Assembly: GCF_004152845.1 (NCBI RefSeq)
Contig: NZ_SEON01000006.1
Span: forward strand, 124,001-188,000
DNA length: 64,000 nucleotides
Direction of reading: 5' to 3'
Source of the DNA: Sphingobium fuliginis
GTDB lineage: Bacteria > Pseudomonadota > Alphaproteobacteria > Sphingomonadales > Sphingomonadaceae
Shown: positions 59,423 through 64,000 of the stretch, in pieces
Position numbering within the stretch: the stretch's first letter is position 1
Layout: the number at the start of each line of letters is the position of its first letter
Position numbers and translations under genes: made by a program
The notes under the pieces: model-generated
Seen by the model: only the letters and a program-made list of their open reading frames with translations
Told to the model about the DNA's origin: nothing
Database searches by the model: none

Positions 59423-60673
59423 ATGAACATGCACACCCCCATCGACGTCGACACCAGGTCGGCCACCCCCCTCGCCCGCTGGCGAAAGCGCCATGTTTCG
59501 CTGGGCGTGATCGCGCTCGCCATCCTGGGCGGCGTGACGTGGAAGCTGATCGACAGGCCCGAGGCGCAGGCCGCCGCCACCCCGCTGGTCACCGTGGGCG
59601 TCTCCGCCCCGCTGACCCGCGCGGTGACGCAGTGGGACGATTATGTCGGACGCTTCGCGCCCAGCCAGACGGTCGAGATTCGTCCCCGCGTGTCGGGGTC
59701 GGTGACGGCGATCCACTTCAGGGACGGCGATTATGTGAAGGCGGGGCAACTGCTCTTCACCATCGACCAGCGGCCCTTCCTGGCGGCTCTGGCGGAGGCG
59801 AAGGCCAGCACGGCGAGCGCCCGCAGCGCCTTGCTGCTGGCGCAGAATGATTATAGCCGCGTCCAGCGTCTGACGGGGGATGAGGCGGTTTCGGCGAGTG
59901 AAGTGGACTCGCTCCGGTCGCGGTTGCAGGCGGCGCAGGCCGCGCTGGCGGGGGCGCAGGCGCGGGAGCGGCAGCGGGCGCTCGACATGGAGTTCACGCA
60001 GGTCCGCGCGCCGATTTCGGGGCGGGTTTCGGACCGGCGGGTCGATATCGGCAATCTCGTCTCGGCGGGCGAAGGGGCGGGCGCGACATTGCTGACCACG
60101 GTCAACAAGCTCGATCCCATTTACTTCAACTTCGATGCGTCCGAGGCGCTGTATCTGAAGTCGCAGCGCGACAGGGGCGCTGGCGGGGCGGTCGAGGTGC
60201 GGTTGCAGGATGAAGCGGATTATCGGCACAAGGGGCGGCTGGACTTCACCGACAATGGGCTCGATCCGCGTTCGGGGACGATCCGGGTGCGGGCCGTGTT
60301 CGACAATCCGGACATGTTCCTGACGCCGGGGCTGTTCGGCAATATGCGGCTGGCCAATGGCGGCAAGGTCAATGCCTTGCTGGTGCCGGATGAGGCGATC
60401 CAGTCCGATCAGGCGCGCAAGACCGTGCTGGTGGTCGGGCGGGACGACAGCGTCGCGGCGAAGCCGGTGGAGCTGGGTCCGGTGGTGGACGGGCTGCGCA
60501 TCATCCGCGCGGGGCTGACGCCCGGCGACCGGGTGATCGTGTCGAACATTCAGGCGGCCATGCCGGGTGCGAAGGTCGCGACGAAGCCGGCGGCGATCAA
60601 GGCGGCTCCGGCGCCGGTTGCGGCGGTGGATGCGGCGGCGCCGGTTGCGGCGCAGGCGACCTTTGCGCGCTAA
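59423..60673 (+). CDS. RND efflux periplasmic adaptor (membrane fusion protein)
   Basis: This 416-residue protein has an uncleaved N-terminal membrane anchor (HVSLGVIALAILGGVTW). A lipoyl/barrel-sandwich half follows (VEIRPRVSGSVTAIHFRDGDYVKAGQLLFTID), then an alpha hairpin (~residues 115-195). The second lipoyl half reads MEFTQVRAPISGRVSDRRVDIGNLVSAGEG, and beta-barrel and membrane-proximal domains complete it. The last ~30 residues are Ala/Pro/Val-rich. It links the inner-membrane pump encoded downstream to an outer-membrane channel that is not in this window. It is 4 bp after the 125-residue gene. Confidence 0.92.
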   Translation: MNMHTPIDVDTRSATPLARWRKRHVSLGVIALAILGGVTWKLIDRPEAQAAATPLVTVGVSAPLTRAVTQWDDYVGRFAPSQTVEIRPRVSGSVTAIHFRDGDYVKAGQLLFTIDQRPFLAALAEAKASTASARSALLLAQNDYSRVQRLTGDEAVSASEVDSLRSRLQAAQAALAGAQARERQRALDMEFTQVRAPISGRVSDRRVDIGNLVSAGEGAGATLLTTVNKLDPIYFNFDASEALYLKSQRDRGAGGAVEVRLQDEADYRHKGRLDFTDNGLDPRSGTIRVRAVFDNPDMFLTPGLFGNMRLANGGKVNALLVPDEAIQSDQARKTVLVVGRDDSVAAKPVELGPVVDGLRIIRAGLTPGDRVIVSNIQAAMPGAKVATKPAAIKAAPAPVAAVDAAAPVAAQATFAR

Positions 60674-60688
60674 GGCATCACGCCCTCC

Positions 60689-60805
60689 CCGTTCGGGCTG
60701 AACCTGTCGAAGCCCTGCACTTTTCCTTGAAGAGAAGTGAAGCCCCCTTCGACTGCCTGCAAGGCAGGCGCTCAGGACAGGCTTCGACAAGCTCAGGGCG
60801 AACGG
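60689..60805. repeat. Palindromic intergenic repeat of sphingomonad type
   Basis: CCGTTCGGGCTGAACCTGTC (start of the left arm, 60689-60714) and the right arm 60780-60805 are inverted copies matching at 22 of 26 positions. Between them lies a perfect inner hairpin GCCTGC-AAG-GCAGGC (60755-60769). The GTTCG...CTGA...TGTCGAAG core is a string I have seen scattered between genes in sphingomonad genomes, like REP/BIME elements. Here it separates the adaptor and pump genes and may stabilise or terminate part of the mRNA. Confidence 0.65.
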
Positions 60806-60885
60806 AGGCAGAGGTAGGAAATCAAGCTGAAACGCGCGCTCCCCGGATCGCGAACCCCTTTTCACGCCATCGAGGAATTCGTCCG

Positions 60886-63800
60886 ATGCGCCTCTCCCGT
60901 TTCTTCATCGACCGGCCGATCTTTGCCGCCGTGATCGCGGTGATCATCACCGTGGTCGGCGCGATCGCCTTTGTCGGTCTGCCCGTTTCGCAATATCCGG
61001 ACATCGTGCCGCCCACGGTCACGGTGTCCGCCCAATATCCCGGCGCATCCGCCGAAACCGTCGCGTCCACCGTCGCCGCGCCGATCGAGCAGGAGATCAA
61101 CGGCGTCGACGACATGCTCTACCAGAGCAGCCAGTCGACCGGCGACGGCAAGGTCACGATCACCGTCACCTTCAAGGTCGGCACCGATCTGGACGCCGCG
61201 CAGGTGCTGGTCCAGAACCGCGTCGCCGTCGCCATCCCGCGCCTGCCCGAAGAGGTGCAGCGGCTGGGCGTCGTCACGCGCAAGACGACCCCGGAATTCC
61301 TGATGGTCGTGAACCTCCAGTCGCCGGACGGGACGTTCGACCGCGATTATATCTCCAACTATGCGCTGACGCAGGTGCGCGACCGGCTGGCGCGGCTGGA
61401 CGGCGTGGGCGACGTGCAGCTTTTCGGATCGCGCGACTATGCGATGCGCATCTGGATCGACCCCGACCGCGCCGCCGCGCTCAACCTGACCGCGGGCGAG
61501 ATCGTGCAGGCCCTGCGCGCCCAGAATGTGCAGGTGTCCGCCGGTTCCATCGGCCAGCCCCCTTATGATCGCGGTGAAGCCTTCCAGCTTGGCGTCGAGA
61601 TGCAGGGCCGCCTGACCGAGCCGCAGCAGTTTGCGGACATCGTCATCCGCACCGATGCGGACGGCCGTCAGGTCCGGGTGGGCGACGTCGCCCGCGTCGA
61701 ACTGGGCGCGCAGGATTATGGCATCAACACCTATCTGTCGAACAAGCCCACCGTCGTCATCGCGACGATGCAGCGCCCCGGCTCCAACGCGCTGGACGCG
61801 GCGGAGAAGGTGAAGGCGGAGATGGAGCAGCTTTCCAAGCGCTTCCCCAAGGGGCTGGAATATAGCGTCATCTACAATCCGACCGAATTCATCGCCCAGT
61901 CCATCGACGCCGTCTATCACACGCTGTTCGAAGCGGTGATCCTGGTCGTGCTCGTCATTCTGGTCTTCCTCCAGAACTGGCGCGCGGCGGTCATCCCGAT
62001 CATCGCCATTCCGGTCTCGCTGATCGGCACGGCGGCGATCCTGGCGGGGCTGGGCTATTCGCTGAACAATCTGTCGCTGTTCGGGCTGGTGCTGGCCATC
62101 GGCATCGTCGTCGACGACGCCATCGTCGTGGTCGAGAATGTCGAGCGCAATATCGAGCATGGCATGTCGCCGCTGGAGGCCGCCCGCGTGTCCATGGATG
62201 AGGTGTCCACGGCGCTGATCGCCATCGTCCTCGTCCTGTGTGCGGTGTTCGTGCCGACTTTGTTCATCACCGGCATTTCGGGCGCTTTCTACCAGCAGTT
62301 CGCCGTCACCATTTCGACCGCGACGATCATTTCGCTGATCCTCTCGCTCACTCTGTCTCCGGCGGCGGCGGCGCTGTTGCTGAAGTCGAAGCCCCATGCC
62401 CAAAATGGCGGGCATGATCTGGACAATGCGCCGCGCTGGCGCCGGTTGGCCGGGCAGGCGGCCGACCGCTTCAATCGCGGCTTCGACCGGCTGAGCGCTG
62501 GCTATGCCCGCCTCACCCGCTTCCTCGTCGCGCGGCCCAAGAAGATGCTGCTGACCTATTCGGGGCTGATCGCCGCCACCATCGCCCTGTTCTGGGTGAC
62601 GCCCGGCGGCTTCATCCCCGCGCAGGATCAGGGCTATTTCCTGGCCGTGGTGCAGTTGCCCTCCGGCGCTTCGCTGGAACGCACCGACAAGGTGACGCGG
62701 GAGGTCGCGGCGAGAATCCTGCCGGTAAAGGGCCTACGCGGCGCGGTGATGTTCGCCGGTTTCCATGGCCCTTCGCAGACGCAGGCGCCCAACAGCGCCG
62801 CCATCTACTTCCCGTTCAAGACCTTCGCCGAGCGTCGGCAAGAAGGCGTCACCTATGCCGGGATCATGGAGCAGGCGAACAAGGCCGTCGCCGGTTATGA
62901 CAAGGCCCGCATCCTGCTCGTGCCGCCGCCGCTCATCCAGGGCATCGGTTCGGCGGGCGGATACCGCCTGATGGTGCAGGATCGTGAGGATCATGGCTAT
63001 GCCGGGCTGAACAAGGTCGCCCAGGACTTCATCGCCAAGGCGAACCAGACGCCCGGACTCAACATGGTCTATACGCTGTTCGATGTCGGCACGCCCCGCG
63101 TCTATGCCGATGTGGACCGGCGCAAGGCCGACCTGCTGGGCGTGCCGCCGGAGCGCGTGTTCGAAGCGATGCAGGTCTATCTGGGCTCCGCCTTCGTCAA
63201 CGACTTCAACCTGCTGGGGCGCACCTATCGCGTGACCGCGCAGGCCGATGCCGACCATCGCGGCACGGTGGCGGACATTGCCAATCTGAAGACCCGGTCG
63301 AACAGCGGGCAGATGGTGCCCATCGGTTCCGTCTCGACCTTCAGGGACAAGACCGGCCCCTATCGCGTGGTGCGCTACAACCTGCTGCCGGCGGTGGAGA
63401 TCGACGGCGATACCGCGCCCGGATACAGTTCGGGCCAGTCGCTGACGACGATGGAGAAGCTGGCCGATTCCACCCTGCCCGCCGGTTATGGCAAGGAATG
63501 GACGGGCGTCGCCTATCAGCAGGTGATCGCCGGCAATACGGCGGGCGTCGTCTTCGCCATGGCGGTGTTCTTCGTCTTCCTGGTGCTGGCGGCGCAATAT
63601 GAAAGCCTGACGCTGCCGCTGTCGATCATCCTGATCGTGCCGATGTGCCTGTTCGCGGCCATGCTGGGCGTGAACCTGCGGGGCATGGACAATAATATCC
63701 TAACGCAGATCGGGCTGGTCGTGCTGATCGCCCTGGCGGCGAAGAACGCGATCCTGGTGGTCGAGTTCGCCAAGCAGGCCGAAGAGGAACAGGGACTTTC

Positions 63801-64000
63801 GCCGGTGGATGCCGCCGTTCAGGCAGCGCAGACCCGTCTGCGTCCGATCCTGATGACCAGCTTCGCCTTCATCCTGGGCGCGGTGCCGCTGGTGATCGCG
63901 AGCGGGGCGGGCGCGGAGCTGCGGCAGGCTTTGGGCACGGCCGTCTTCTTCGGGATGACCGGCGTGACGGCTTTCGGCCTGCTCTTCACCCCCACTTTCT
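60886..64000 (+). CDS. RND-family multidrug efflux pump, HAE1/AcrB type (3' end outside the window)
   Basis: The open frame from ATG 60886 (GAGGA 10 bp upstream) runs to the window end, 1038 codons of an expected ~1050. It begins MRLSRFFIDRPIFAAVIAVI and shows two halves with large periplasmic loops. The proton-relay residues D410-D411 are in GIVVDDAIVVVENVERN and K953 is in AAKNAILVVEFAKQ. PTVTVSAQYPGASAETVAS and GINTYLSNKPTVV are typical of the porter domain. It exports drugs, solvents or plant phenolics driven by protons, together with the adaptor encoded upstream and an outer-membrane channel presumably downstream. Probably repressed by the TetR protein at 58084. Confidence 0.95.
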   Translation, partial: MRLSRFFIDRPIFAAVIAVIITVVGAIAFVGLPVSQYPDIVPPTVTVSAQYPGASAETVASTVAAPIEQEINGVDDMLYQSSQSTGDGKVTITVTFKVGTDLDAAQVLVQNRVAVAIPRLPEEVQRLGVVTRKTTPEFLMVVNLQSPDGTFDRDYISNYALTQVRDRLARLDGVGDVQLFGSRDYAMRIWIDPDRAAALNLTAGEIVQALRAQNVQVSAGSIGQPPYDRGEAFQLGVEMQGRLTEPQQFADIVIRTDADGRQVRVGDVARVELGAQDYGINTYLSNKPTVVIATMQRPGSNALDAAEKVKAEMEQLSKRFPKGLEYSVIYNPTEFIAQSIDAVYHTLFEAVILVVLVILVFLQNWRAAVIPIIAIPVSLIGTAAILAGLGYSLNNLSLFGLVLAIGIVVDDAIVVVENVERNIEHGMSPLEAARVSMDEVSTALIAIVLVLCAVFVPTLFITGISGAFYQQFAVTISTATIISLILSLTLSPAAAALLLKSKPHAQNGGHDLDNAPRWRRLAGQAADRFNRGFDRLSAGYARLTRFLVARPKKMLLTYSGLIAATIALFWVTPGGFIPAQDQGYFLAVVQLPSGASLERTDKVTREVAARILPVKGLRGAVMFAGFHGPSQTQAPNSAAIYFPFKTFAERRQEGVTYAGIMEQANKAVAGYDKARILLVPPPLIQGIGSAGGYRLMVQDREDHGYAGLNKVAQDFIAKANQTPGLNMVYTLFDVGTPRVYADVDRRKADLLGVPPERVFEAMQVYLGSAFVNDFNLLGRTYRVTAQADADHRGTVADIANLKTRSNSGQMVPIGSVSTFRDKTGPYRVVRYNLLPAVEIDGDTAPGYSSGQSLTTMEKLADSTLPAGYGKEWTGVAYQQVIAGNTAGVVFAMAVFFVFLVLAAQYESLTLPLSIILIVPMCLFAAMLGVNLRGMDNNILTQIGLVVLIALAAKNAILVVEFAKQAEEEQGLSPVDAAVQAAQTRLRPILMTSFAFILGAVPLVIASGAGAELRQALGTAVFFGMTGVTAFGLLFTPTF

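Noticed and set aside
58911..59426. A 171-codon frame overlapping the 125-residue efflux-operon gene
   Set aside because: No ribosome site, disordered Arg/Gly-rich translation, and it competes with a frame that has a good start and normal composition.

Overview
The window is GC-rich, densely packed DNA from a bacterial chromosome. The gene content points to an alphaproteobacterium of the Sphingomonadales (Sphingobium/Novosphingobium type). The reasons are a large TonB-dependent receptor embedded in a set of exported hydrolases, a transhydrogenase with a split alpha subunit (pntAA/pntAB), small stress-type DUF2945/DUF2171 proteins, NAD-linked Mo formate dehydrogenase (fds) genes, many ATGA stop/start overlaps, and an inverted GTTCG...TGTCGAAG repeat of a kind common in sphingomonads. 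I saw no rRNA, tRNA, CRISPR array, insertion sequence, phage gene or replication origin. The assignment rests on recognition, not on a search.

Layout. 1-1264: the end of one acyltransferase-3 gene and a complete second one. 1266-4446 (minus): a possible polyprenyl-phosphate sugar unit made of a HAD-UbiA fusion, a small EamA flippase and a multi-pass membrane protein. 4559-17528: an export-rich catabolic locus with cytochrome c, Tat-exported flavin amine oxidase, signal-peptide-bearing RidA, TolB-propeller amidohydrolase and gamma-glutamyltransferase on the minus strand, then divergently a TonB-dependent receptor and a second gamma-glutamyltransferase. The receptor is preceded by a 5' region that looks like structured RNA. 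17546-18230: three small stress-type genes. 18529-19455: a LysR regulator. 19576-30181: a complete chemosensory operon (soluble double-tip receptor, triple CheW, CheB, CheR, CheA, STAS-like, CheY, CheC, hybrid kinase) without flagellar genes.

30223-33075: an IclR regulator divergent from an acylating acetaldehyde dehydrogenase/4-hydroxy-2-oxovalerate aldolase pair. 33159-38169 (minus): a beta-oxidation operon (acyl-CoA dehydrogenase, hydratase/dehydrogenase, thiolase). 38317-40430: three regulators (PilZ-XRE fusion, TetR, GntR). 40654-43476: the pnt transhydrogenase operon, closed by a strong terminator. 43699-46763: two tandem DUF4139 exported proteins. 46830-52770 (minus): fdsGBAD-fdhD formate dehydrogenase. 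52858-56499 (minus): homogentisate operon hmgA-fahA-maiA-Rieske, with a divergent MarR regulator and twin operators. 57087-57983: a LysR regulator. 58084-64000: a TetR repressor and an RND efflux operon that runs off the window.

How it works together. Most of the window is catabolism and the redox handling that follows: tyrosine/phenylacetate-type aromatics through homogentisate, meta-cleavage end products through the aldolase/dehydrogenase pair, acyl-CoAs through beta-oxidation, formate to NADH, and NADH to NADPH. Periplasmic scavenging of gamma-glutamyl or peptide-like amines is an inference from the exported enzyme set. The most unusual items are this scavenging locus with its RNA-like leader, the chemosensory operon, the PilZ-XRE fusion and several unusually clean operator arrangements.
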